Shown piece after piece: positions 30,461 through 39,094 of a stretch of DNA of 64,000 bases. Source of the stretch: Halomonas smyrnensis AAD6 (GTDB lineage: Bacteria; Pseudomonadota; Gammaproteobacteria; Pseudomonadales; Halomonadaceae); NCBI RefSeq assembly GCF_000265245.1, contig NZ_AJKS02000001.1:186001-250000 (forward strand), written 5' to 3'. The position numbers and the translations under genes were made by a program. The notes under the pieces were generated by a model. That model was not told the DNA's origin. It saw nothing but the letters and a program-made list of their open reading frames with translations, and made no database searches. Position 1 is the first letter of the stretch; each line of letters starts with the position of its first letter.

Positions 30461-31420
30461 ATGAGCTCTGCGCTGAAATGGATGCCGCTGGTGGCGGCGC
30501 TGGCCCTGGCCGGCTGTGCCCGCGACGGCTACTACGATGACCGTGCCGCCGACTACGTCGAGGCCGAGCCGAGCGCGCCGCTGGTGCTGCCCGACGGCCG
30601 CGATATCCGTCGCTACGGCGATGCGATGCCGGTTCCCGAGGCGCAGGGCACCTTCGTCTCCCAGGGCGAGGACTTTCGCGTGCCGCCACCCCGCGCCCTG
30701 GGCGCCGGCGGTGGCGTGCAGGCCGGCGGCGTGGCGCTGCGCGAGGCCGCCGGTCAGCGCTGGCTGGTGATCGGTGCGGCGCCCAGCGTCGTGTGGTCGG
30801 AGCTCGAGGACTTCGTCGCCGAGCGTGGCCTGACGGTGGTCCAGCGCGATGCCAATCGCGGCCTGCTGGTCACCGATCAGGCGAGGCTCAGCGTTCGCCC
30901 CGGCCTGCAGCAGGGGGCCAGCGAGCTGCGCTGCGAGCAGGGCGAGGCGACCCAGCAGCGCTGCCTGCGCGCCCTGCAGCGGCACTTCGAGGCGCGCGGT
31001 GCCACCGCCAGCGCGTCCTCGCTGGCGGTCCAGCGTCCCGAGGATCACGCCAGCCCGCTGCTGACCCAGTCCGGCGGCGAGTGGCACCTCGAGGTGCCCT
31101 ACGCGGCGGACCGCACCTGGGCCGAACTGAGCTATCAGCTTGAGGCGGACTTCGCGGTGGATGAGCGTCGCGAGCTGCTCGAGCAGGACGCCGAGGCCGG
31201 CACCTTCCTGGTCGATTACCTGACGCTCAGCGCCCGCAGCGCGGGCATCTGGGACACCCTGACCAGCTTCGGCGGGGCGGACCCCCAGCGCATTCGCCTG
31301 TCGCTCGAGGCCTCGGGCCCCGAGAGCACCGTGCTCAAGGCCGATTCCGCCGATGACCGCGAGCTCTCCGACGAGGATCGTCGCGAGCTGCTCGAGCGGC
31401 TGGCCGGCCTGCTGGGCTGA
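30461..31420 (+). CDS. bamC: Outer membrane assembly lipoprotein BamC
   Basis: Lipoprotein of the BAM complex. The 319-residue protein has a signal peptide with the lipobox LAGC, lipidated at Cys19, a short unstructured stretch, then two helix-grip-like domains (about 95-205 and 215-318). Sequence is weakly conserved in this family, so position after dapA, as in E. coli dapA-bamC-purC, carries much of the call. The last base of its stop codon is the first base of the next gene. Confidence 0.9.
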   Translation: MSSALKWMPLVAALALAGCARDGYYDDRAADYVEAEPSAPLVLPDGRDIRRYGDAMPVPEAQGTFVSQGEDFRVPPPRALGAGGGVQAGGVALREAAGQRWLVIGAAPSVVWSELEDFVAERGLTVVQRDANRGLLVTDQARLSVRPGLQQGASELRCEQGEATQQRCLRALQRHFEARGATASASSLAVQRPEDHASPLLTQSGGEWHLEVPYAADRTWAELSYQLEADFAVDERRELLEQDAEAGTFLVDYLTLSARSAGIWDTLTSFGGADPQRIRLSLEASGPESTVLKADSADDRELSDEDRRELLERLAGLLG

Positions 31421-32205
31421 TGACGGAGGTCGCGACGCGGCGGCTGCACTTCGCTTCGCTCGGCAGCGGCAGCAAGGGCAATGCCACCCTGGTCAGCGAC
31501 GGCGAGACGCGGCTGCTGATCGACTGCGGCTTCGGTCTCAAGGAGACCGAACGCCGTCTGGCGCGCTTCGACCTCCATCCTCGCCAGCTCGACGCCGTGC
31601 TGGTCACCCACGAGCACGGCGACCACATCCGCGGGGTCGGCCCGCTGGCGCGACGACACAAGGTGCCGGTCTACCTCACGCCCGGGACCTGGCTGTCGGG
31701 CAAGCTCGGCGAGGTGCCGCACCGGCACTGGATCACGCCCCAGGCGCGCTTCGCCGTGAAGGGGATCGAGATCGACCCGGTCACGGTGCCTCACGATGCC
31801 CGCGAGCCGGTGCAGTTCCGCCTGAGCGCCGCCGGCCGACGGCTCGGCCTGCTCACCGACCTGGGCCATCCCAGCGAGCACGTGGTCGAGGCCTTCCGCG
31901 GCTGCGACGCCCTGGTGCTGGAGTGCAACCACGACGTCCACCTGCTGGAGGTTGGCCCCTATCCGCCGAGCCTCAAGCGCCGGGTCGGCGGCCAGTGGGG
32001 GCACCTGGCCAACGCCCAGTCCGCCTGGCTGCTGCAGCGGCTGGGGCTGGACGGCCTGCAGCGCATCGTCTGCTCGCACCTTTCCGAACACAACAATCGC
32101 CCCGAGCTGGCCCTGGAGGCCCTGGTGCCACTGCTCGACGGCGACGAATCGCGCCTGACGGTGGCGGCCCAGGATCAGGGGCTGGACTGGCAGGCGATCA
32201 CCTGA
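31420..32205 (+). CDS. MBL-fold metallo-hydrolase (YycJ/WalJ type)
   Basis: Metallo-beta-lactamase-fold protein of 261 residues with the metal motif THEHGDHIRGV (His64, His66, Asp68, His69) and an N-terminal LGSGSKGNATLV strand typical of the YycJ group. A later ECNHDVHLL and HLSEHNN supply further ligands. The TGATG overlap with bamC indicates coupling. The same insertion between bamC and purC is known in Pseudomonas. Cellular role not established. Confidence 0.88.
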   Translation: MTEVATRRLHFASLGSGSKGNATLVSDGETRLLIDCGFGLKETERRLARFDLHPRQLDAVLVTHEHGDHIRGVGPLARRHKVPVYLTPGTWLSGKLGEVPHRHWITPQARFAVKGIEIDPVTVPHDAREPVQFRLSAAGRRLGLLTDLGHPSEHVVEAFRGCDALVLECNHDVHLLEVGPYPPSLKRRVGGQWGHLANAQSAWLLQRLGLDGLQRIVCSHLSEHNNRPELALEALVPLLDGDESRLTVAAQDQGLDWQAIT

Positions 32206-32246
32206 GATTCCAGAATTCCATCTGACTGTTGCCTGTGGAGGCTCCC

Positions 32247-32960
32247 ATGGAAAAGCGTCAAGAACTCTATGCCGGCAAGGCCAAGTCCGTCTTCGCCACC
32301 GATGACTCGGATCGCCTGATCCTGCACTTCCGCGACGACACCAGCGCCTTCGACGGCGAGCGCATGGAGTCGCTGGAGCGCAAGGGCAAGGTCAACAACC
32401 GCTTCAATGCCTTCATCATGGGCAAGCTCGAGGAGGCGGGCATCCCGACGCATTTCGAGGGCCTGCTCGGCGACAACGAGTGCGTGGTCAAGAACATGGA
32501 CATGCTTCCGGTCGAGTGCGTGGTGCGCAACATCGCCGCCGGCGGCCTGGTCAAGCGCCTCGGCGTGGAAGAGGGCAGCGAGCTCAATCCGCCGACCTTC
32601 GAGCTGTTCCTCAAGAACGACGCCCTGCATGACCCGATGATCAACGAGTCGCTGGCCGAGACCTTCGGCTGGGCGACCCCGGAGCAGCTGGCCGAGATGA
32701 AGGCGCTGACCTTCCGCGTCAACGAGGTGCTCAAGCAGCTGTTCGCCGCCGGCGACCTGCTGCTGGTGGACTACAAGCTCGAGTTCGGCCTGTTCCAGGG
32801 TCAGATCGTGCTGGGCGACGAGTTCTCCCCGGACGGCTGCCGCCTGTGGGACGCCGAGACCCGCGAGAAGCTGGACAAGGACCGCTTCCGTCAGGGGCTG
32901 GGCGGCGTGATCGAGGCCTACGAAGAGGTGGGCAAGCGTATCGGCGTCGACTTCAGCTAA
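32247..32960 (+). CDS. purC: SAICAR synthetase PurC
   Basis: Joins CAIR and aspartate in purine synthesis. The 237-residue protein begins [16 protein letters not shown] and keeps the family motifs [19 protein letters not shown] and [12 protein letters not shown]. The ATG at 32247 has GGAGG 6 bases upstream; an in-frame TTG further up is not needed. Last gene of the dapA operon. Confidence 0.97.
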   Translation: MEKRQELYAGKAKSVFATDDSDRLILHFRDDTSAFDGERMESLERKGKVNNRFNAFIMGKLEEAGIPTHFEGLLGDNECVVKNMDMLPVECVVRNIAAGGLVKRLGVEEGSELNPPTFELFLKNDALHDPMINESLAETFGWATPEQLAEMKALTFRVNEVLKQLFAAGDLLLVDYKLEFGLFQGQIVLGDEFSPDGCRLWDAETREKLDKDRFRQGLGGVIEAYEEVGKRIGVDFS

Positions 32961-32980
32961 GACGACTGCCATGCCGAACG

Positions 32981-33003
32981 AAGGGCCCTGCGGGGCCCTT
33001 TGT
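32981..33003 (+). terminator. Intrinsic terminator after purC
   Basis: AAGGGCCC, loop TGCG, GGGCCCTT followed by TTGTCGTTT. A compact 8-bp GC-rich stem at the end of the dapA-purC unit. Confidence 0.8.
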
Positions 33004-33057
33004 CGTTTCTGACATCCGGCACTCGGCATAGGCGAGATGCGCGCCGGGGCAAGGTGG

Positions 33058-33123
33058 CGCGAGGGTTTTTTGCCATGGATGGCAAAAGTTAGCGCCCAGG
33101 GATGGGTTCATAGCGCCCTCGCG
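33058..33123. repeat. Nested inverted-repeat element between purC and trmO
   Basis: An outer pair of arms CGCGAGGG (33058-33065) and CCCTCGCG (33116-33123) encloses two smaller inverted repeats: TTTTGCCAT..ATGGCAAAA (33068-33087) and CCCA-GGGA-TGGG (33095-33106). A direct repeat AGCGCCC occurs at 33091 and 33112. It forms a potential three-way junction of 66 bases between convergent genes. It looks like a dispersed intergenic element or structured RNA; no second copy was seen in this window. Confidence 0.5.
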
Positions 33124-33157
33124 ACGCCTTGACGCCGGAAAAGCGCATCAGCTGGCC

Positions 33158-33877
33158 TTACGCCGCCACGATCTCGACGACCTCCAGCGCTGTCTCGCCG
33201 GTCTCACCGGCCAGCGCCCGGAAGCGCACGTCCACGTCGCGCAGCCGCACGCCGTAGAGGCGCTCCTCCGCCCCCTGGCGATAGGCGGGGCGCGGGTCCT
33301 GGGCCAAGACCTGATGGATCAGTGCGCGCAGCGAGGCGCCGTCGGGACGCGCAGCCAGCGCCGCCTCGGCCATCGGCGTCAGGCGCACGGGCAGGGCGGT
33401 CGGCGCCTCGGGGGCGAAGCCGGCCCGGGCCTCGGGGCGTGATTCCGCCCAGGGCAGGTAGGGCTTGATGTCGAGCACCGGGGTGCCGTCGACCAGGTCG
33501 GCGCCGCGCAGCCGCAGGCGCACGCCGTTCTCGACGTCGATGCCCTCGAGCTCGACCAGCGACAGCCCCAGGCGGTTGGGGCGGTGGGTGCTGCGGCTGG
33601 CGAACACGCCGACCTTCGCGTTGCCGCCCAGGCGTGGCGGGCGCACCAGCGGCGTCCAGCGCTCGGGGCTCAGGTGGAAGACGAAGGTCACCCACAGGTG
33701 GCTGAAGGCCTCCAGGCCGCGCACCGCCAGCGGGTCGTCGTGGGGCGGCGTCAGCACCAGGCTGGCCCAGGCGGCGTCGGCCAGCCCCGGCTGGCGGGGG
33801 ATGCCGAACTTGTCGGGGTAGTCGCTCTCGATGCGCCCGATGGGCGTCAGGGCGAAGGTCTCGGGAGTGTCGTTCAT
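33158..33877 (-). CDS. trmO: tRNA m6t6A37 methyltransferase TrmO (TsaA/YaeB)
   Basis: SAM-dependent N6-methylation of t6A37 in tRNA. The 239-residue protein matches the family: TPIGRIESDYPDKFGIPRQ, the HLWVTFVFH strand, VGVFASRSTHRPNRLGLS and LDIKPYLPW. It converges on purC across the structured intergenic element and is divergent from a GNAT gene. Confidence 0.93.
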   Translation of the reverse strand: MNDTPETFALTPIGRIESDYPDKFGIPRQPGLADAAWASLVLTPPHDDPLAVRGLEAFSHLWVTFVFHLSPERWTPLVRPPRLGGNAKVGVFASRSTHRPNRLGLSLVELEGIDVENGVRLRLRGADLVDGTPVLDIKPYLPWAESRPEARAGFAPEAPTALPVRLTPMAEAALAARPDGASLRALIHQVLAQDPRPAYRQGAEERLYGVRLRDVDVRFRALAGETGETALEVVEIVAA

Positions 33878-33990
33878 GGGCGCTTCCGCTGGTTGCCGCC
33901 GCGATACGCCGCCGTCCTGGTCGGGGGCATTGGCGTGGCGGCATCGCTTCGGTAGTCTCGTGGCGTCTTCATCGTCGCAGGATGCCCTTC

Positions 33991-34512
33991 ATGGGTCAGT
34001 TCGATACCCCGCGCGCTACGGCGCCGCGTCTCGTCTATCGTGAGGCCCGCGCCCAGGACGGCGCCGATCAGGCCGAGGTCTTCCATCACGCCGTCATGCA
34101 GGGCGCCATGAGCCACTACACGCTGGCCGCCCGGGAGGCCTGGGCGGCGGTGCTGCCCCGCGAGGCCAGCGCCTGGGTCGCCCGTCACGCCCTCTACACC
34201 ACCCTGGTGGCGGCCTGTGACGGTCGCTGTGTGGCCTTCCTGGAGTTGGACCCGGCCGCGGGACACGTGGAGTCGCTCTACGTCTGGCCGTCGCTGGCTC
34301 GTCGCGGCATCGGCAGCGCCCTGCTGGGCCATGCCGAGCGCCTGGTGCGCGAGCGGGGCGCAGAGCGGCTGAGCATCGATGCCAGCCTGGTGATGGCCGA
34401 TGGGCTGGAGCGCAGCGGCTGGCGTCGGGTGCGCGAGGAGTGGGTCGAGCGCGGCGGCGAGCGGCTGCCGCGCCGGCACCTGGAGAAGCCGCTGGCGCCG
34501 CAGCCCGCCTGA
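33991..34512 (+). CDS. GNAT-family N-acetyltransferase
   Basis: Acetyl-CoA-dependent acyltransferase of 173 residues; substrate unknown. The acetyl-CoA loop is VWPSLARRGIGSALLGHAE (about residues 96-114), preceded by the VESLYV strand. Two ATGs are possible; the one at 33991 has GCAGGA at a good distance, while that at 33982 abuts the same site, so the later one is chosen. It converges on nadC with a 3-base gap. Confidence 0.85.
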   Translation: MGQFDTPRATAPRLVYREARAQDGADQAEVFHHAVMQGAMSHYTLAAREAWAAVLPREASAWVARHALYTTLVAACDGRCVAFLELDPAAGHVESLYVWPSLARRGIGSALLGHAERLVRERGAERLSIDASLVMADGLERSGWRRVREEWVERGGERLPRRHLEKPLAPQPA

Positions 34513-34515
34513 GCC

Positions 34516-35403
<888 letters not shown>

Positions 35404-35441
35404 TTATAGGGGAAAGGTCAGGACCGACGTCAGGGGGAAAG

Positions 35442-36011
35442 ATGCCGATTCACGAGGGCTGGCTGAGCGGGGCCCGCCGGGTGCCGTCACCCAATCACAA
35501 CGCGCGACCGGAGGGCGAGGTCTCGCTGCTGGTGCTACATTCCATCAGCCTGCCGCCGGGCGAGTTCGGCGGCGATGACATCGAGCGGCTGTTCACCAAT
35601 CGCCTGGACCCGGACCGGCATCCGTTCTTTGCCGGGATCGCCGGGCTTCGGGTCTCGGCGCATCTGCTGATCCGCCGCGACGGCGAGTGCGTGCAGTTCG
35701 TGCCCTTCCACGAGCGGGCCTGGCACGCCGGCCGCTCGCGCTGGCGGGACGGCGAGGTCGAGCGCGAGGGGCTGAACGACTTCTCGGTGGGCATCGAGCT
35801 CGAGGGCGACGAGGTCTCGCCCTACACGGCCGCCCAGTACGCGGCGCTGGCCAGGGCGACCCGGGCGCTACTGGCGGGCTATCCGGCGATGACGGCATCG
35901 CGCATCACCAGTCATGCCCGTGTCGCGCCGCTACGCAAGACCGACCCCGGGCCGGCCTTCGACTGGGCCTTCTTCCGCCAGCGCCTGGCCGCGACGGACA
36001 TTTTCTCGTAA
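35442..36011 (+). CDS. ampD: 1,6-anhydro-N-acetylmuramyl-L-alanine amidase AmpD
   Basis: Cytoplasmic zinc amidase of peptidoglycan recycling. The 189-residue protein has zinc ligands His33 (VLHSIS), His158 (SHARVAP) and Asp168 (RKTDPGPAFDW), with the characteristic PSPNHNARP and GLNDFSVGIELEG motifs. The length matches E. coli AmpD. Because AmpD limits the muropeptides that induce AmpR-type beta-lactamases, it can matter for resistance, but no such system is in this window. Confidence 0.96.
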   Translation: MPIHEGWLSGARRVPSPNHNARPEGEVSLLVLHSISLPPGEFGGDDIERLFTNRLDPDRHPFFAGIAGLRVSAHLLIRRDGECVQFVPFHERAWHAGRSRWRDGEVEREGLNDFSVGIELEGDEVSPYTAAQYAALARATRALLAGYPAMTASRITSHARVAPLRKTDPGPAFDWAFFRQRLAATDIFS

Positions 36012-36345
36012 TAAAACATTGTTACCGAGCCTGTGGTGAACCGGAGGAACGTGTCGGTGAAGCGGCGTGGAAGGAGTAGATCACCGCCGATCTGGCTCGA
36101 TTCAGCAGGAAATGGCGAATGGAGACGGGTTTCAATATTTTGAAAAGACTTTCCATATCTGCTTCAATTGGCAGCCGCCAGCGTTTGCGGTATCGTCGGC
36201 GCACCCGCCGACTTTAGTCGTGCTGACTTGTAAAACGACTACAACAGAAACTTCCGGCATGGAGGTGATCCTTCCATGACCGTCATCATGCGCCACACCC
36301 CCTTGCTGGGGGCTGTTGCCCCCAACGTCATTCGGAGAGACGTCT
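36012..36345 (+). promoter_or_regulatory. Structured leader upstream of aceE
   Basis: This 334-base gap holds no conserved gene but much symmetry. TTTCAA-TATT-TTGAAA (36130-36145) is a perfect AT-rich inverted repeat. TAGTCGT..ACGACTA (36215-36241) has 7-bp arms 13 bases apart. CATGGAGG..CCTTCCATG (36258-36278) folds over a strong Shine-Dalgarno, and TGGGGGC-TGTT-GCCCCCA (36307-36324) lies 21 bases before aceE. No PdhR-like AATTGGTnnnACCAATT site was found. The promoter is not clear. Confidence 0.5.
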
Positions 36346-36356
36346 ATGAGTCTTGA
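36276..36356 (+). CDS. Possible leader peptide overlapping the aceE start
   Basis: A 26-codon frame starting at ATG 36276, after GGAGGTGATC (36261-36270), which is complementary over 10 bases to the usual 3' end of 16S rRNA. Its TGA (36354-36356) lies inside aceE, 8 bases after the aceE ATG, so reading it could couple to aceE. The peptide (MTVIMRHTPLLG.. to ..RDVYES) is not recognised and has no run of a regulatory codon. Whether it is translated is inference. Confidence 0.35.
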   Translation: MTVIMRHTPLLGAVAPNVIRRDVYES

Positions 36357-39021
36357 GACAAGAGAAGATCTCGATCCGGTCGAAACCGCGGAATGGTTGG
36401 ATTCCCTGGAATCGGTACTGGATCGCGAGGGCGAGGAACGTGCCCGGTATCTGATGACCCGCCTGGCGGATCGCTATCGCCATGACGGCATGCAGGTGCC
36501 TTTCTCGGTCACGACGCCGCACCGCAACACCATTCCGGTGCACCGCGAGGCGCCGATGCCCGGCGATCTCTTCATGGAACGTCGAATCCGCTCGCTGATC
36601 CGCTGGAACATGGCGGCGATGGTGACCCGGGCCAACAAGGCCAACAAGGGCATCGGCGGCCACCTGGCCAGCTTCATGTCCTCGGCGACCCTCTATGACG
36701 TGGGCTTCAACCACTTCTTCCGCGCGGCCAACGGCGACTTCAAGGGCGACCTGGTGTTCATCCAGGGCCACAGTGCGCCGGGCATCTACGCGCGCTCCTT
36801 CCTGGAAGGGCGCCTCACCGAGGCGCAGATGGACAAGTTCCGCCAGGAAGTCGACGGCGACGGCCTGTCCTCCTATCCGCACCCCTGGCTGATGCCGGAC
36901 TACTGGCAGCTGCCCACCGTGTCCATGGGCCTCGGCCCGATCATGGCCATCTACCAGGCCCACGTCATGAAGTACCTGGACCAGCGTGGCCTGCAGCCGA
37001 TGCAGGACCGCAAGGTCTGGGCCTTCCTGGGCGACGGCGAATGCGACGAGCCGGAGACCCTGGGCGCGATCCACCTGGCCAGCCGCGAGAAGCTCGACAA
37101 CCTCAACTTCGTCATCAACTGCAACCTGCAGCGTCTCGACGGTCCGGTGCGTGGCAACTCCCGCATCATGGACGAGCTCGAGGGCGTGTTCCGCGGTGCC
37201 GGCTGGAACGTCATTAAGGTCGTCTGGGGTCGCCACTGGGACACCCTGTTCGAGAAGGACAAGAAGGGCGTCCTGCAGAAGCTGATGGACGAGACCGTCG
37301 ACGGCGAGTACCAGAACTGCAAGGCCAATGGTGGTGCCTATACCCGGGAGCACTTCTTCGGCAAGTACCCGGAAACCGCCGAGATGGTCAAGGACATGTC
37401 CGACGAGGACATCTGGAAGCTCAACCGCGGCGGCCACGACCCGTTCAAGGTCTACGCGGCCTACCACGAGGCCTTCCACAACGACAGCGGCCGTCCCACC
37501 GTGATCCTGGCGCACACCGTCAAGGGCTACGGCCTGGGTGCCGCCGGCGGCGAAGCCGACATGGAAGCGCACCAGATCAAGTCCATCGACGATCAGGACG
37601 TGCTCAAGAGCTTCCGCGACCGCTTCGGCATCCCGGTGTCCGACGAGGCCATCGAGAACGAGATGCCGTACTACAAGCCGGGCGACGACAGCCCGGAGAT
37701 GAAGTACATGCATCTCCAGCGCGAACGCCTGGGCGGCTACCTGCCGGCGCGTAACCCGGACTTCGAGGCGCTCGACATCCCGGGGCTCGACGACAAGATC
37801 TTCTCGTCGCAGACCGGCGGCTCCAAGGGCCGTGAGGTCTCCACCACCATGGCCTTCGTGCGCATCCTGAACGGCCTGGTCAAGCACAAGGGCTTCGGCA
37901 AGCAGGTCGTGCCGATCGTGCCCGACGAGGCGCGTACCTTCGGCATGGAAGGCATGTTCCGTCAGCTCGGCATCTACACCTCCGAGGGCCAGAAGTACGA
38001 GCCCATGGACAAGGGCCAGCTGATGTTCTACCGCGAGGACAAGGCCGGCCAGGTGCTCGAAGAGGGCATCACCGAGGCCGGCGCCATGTCCTCCTGGATC
38101 GCCGCCGCGACCTCCTACAGCAACCACGGGCTGCCGCTGCTGCCGTTCTACATCTACTACTCGATGTTCGGCTTCCAGCGCATCGGTGACCTGGCCTGGG
38201 CCGCCGGCGACATGCAGGCGCGCGGCTTCCTGGTCGGCGGCACCGCCGGTCGTACCACCCTCAATGGCGAGGGCCTGCAGCACCAGGACGGTCACAGCCT
38301 GATCCAGGCCTCGACCATCCCCAACTGCCGCAGCTACGACCCGACCTACGCCCACGAGGTCGCGGTCATCGTGCAGGACGGCCTGAAGCGCATGTTCGCC
38401 GACAAGGAGAACTGCTTCTACTACCTGACGGTGATGAACGAGAACTACGAGCATCCGGCCCTCGAGGAGGTCCCTGCCGACGACATCATCAAGGGCATGT
38501 ACCTGCTGCGCGAGACCCAGGGCGACAAGCGCGTCCAGCTGATGGGCTCCGGCACCATCCTGCGCGAGGTCGAGGCCGCCGCCGAGATGCTCGCCGAGGA
38601 GTGGGGCGTGGGCGCCGACATCTGGAGCGTCACCAGCTTCAACGAGCTGCGTCGCGAGGCCCTGGAAGTCGACCGTCAGGCATTCCTGCATCCGGCCGAC
38701 GAGCCGGGCAAGCCGCACGTCACGCGCTGCCTGGAAGGCCGTGAGGGGCCGGCCATCGTCTCCACCGACTACATGAAGCTGTACGCCGACCAGGTCCGCG
38801 CCTGGGTGCCGACCGACTATCATGTGCTCGGTACCGACGGTTTCGGTCGCTCCGATACCCGCGAGAAGCTGCGTCACTTCTTCGAGGTCAACCGCTACTT
38901 CGTCACCGTGGCCGCGCTCAAGGCGCTGGCCGACCGCGGCGAGATCGATCGCAAGGTCGTCGGCGAGGCCATCGAGAAGTACGGTATCGACCCCAGCAAG
39001 CCGAGCCCGCTCTCTGTCTGA
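36346..39021 (+). CDS. aceE: Pyruvate dehydrogenase E1 component, homodimeric
   Basis: Decarboxylates pyruvate with thiamine diphosphate and acetylates the lipoyl groups of E2. The 891-residue protein is of the large single-chain type (887 in E. coli). The ThDP motif begins LGDGECDEPETLGAI and ends in NFVINCNLQRLDG; RGFLVGGTAGRTTLNGEGLQHQDGHS, given here in part, is another hallmark. Start at 36346 with GGAGAG upstream. First gene of aceE-aceF; no lpd is linked here. Confidence 0.98.
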   Translation: MSLETREDLDPVETAEWLDSLESVLDREGEERARYLMTRLADRYRHDGMQVPFSVTTPHRNTIPVHREAPMPGDLFMERRIRSLIRWNMAAMVTRANKANKGIGGHLASFMSSATLYDVGFNHFFRAANGDFKGDLVFIQGHSAPGIYARSFLEGRLTEAQMDKFRQEVDGDGLSSYPHPWLMPDYWQLPTVSMGLGPIMAIYQAHVMKYLDQRGLQPMQDRKVWAFLGDGECDEPETLGAIHLASREKLDNLNFVINCNLQRLDGPVRGNSRIMDELEGVFRGAGWNVIKVVWGRHWDTLFEKDKKGVLQKLMDETVDGEYQNCKANGGAYTREHFFGKYPETAEMVKDMSDEDIWKLNRGGHDPFKVYAAYHEAFHNDSGRPTVILAHTVKGYGLGAAGGEADMEAHQIKSIDDQDVLKSFRDRFGIPVSDEAIENEMPYYKPGDDSPEMKYMHLQRERLGGYLPARNPDFEALDIPGLDDKIFSSQTGGSKGREVSTTMAFVRILNGLVKHKGFGKQVVPIVPDEARTFGMEGMFRQLGIYTSEGQKYEPMDKGQLMFYREDKAGQVLEEGITEAGAMSSWIAAATSYSNHGLPLLPFYIYYSMFGFQRIGDLAWAAGDMQARGFLVGGTAGRTTLNGEGLQHQDGHSLIQASTIPNCRSYDPTYAHEVAVIVQDGLKRMFADKENCFYYLTVMNENYEHPALEEVPADDIIKGMYLLRETQGDKRVQLMGSGTILREVEAAAEMLAEEWGVGADIWSVTSFNELRREALEVDRQAFLHPADEPGKPHVTRCLEGREGPAIVSTDYMKLYADQVRAWVPTDYHVLGTDGFGRSDTREKLRHFFEVNRYFVTVAALKALADRGEIDRKVVGEAIEKYGIDPSKPSPLSV

Positions 39022-39043
39022 GGCGTCGACCGACCGGTGGCAT

Positions 39044-39067
39044 GGCGGGCCTGTCGAAAGGCCCGCC
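39044..39067 (+). other. Intercistronic hairpin between aceE and aceF
   Basis: GGCGGGCCT, loop GTCGAA, AGGCCCGCC: a 9-bp stem in the 73-base gap. No T run follows, so it is more likely an mRNA stability or processing element than a terminator. Confidence 0.5.
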
Positions 39068-39094
39068 CCGTGAAGAGTTTGAAGGAGCGCGACC

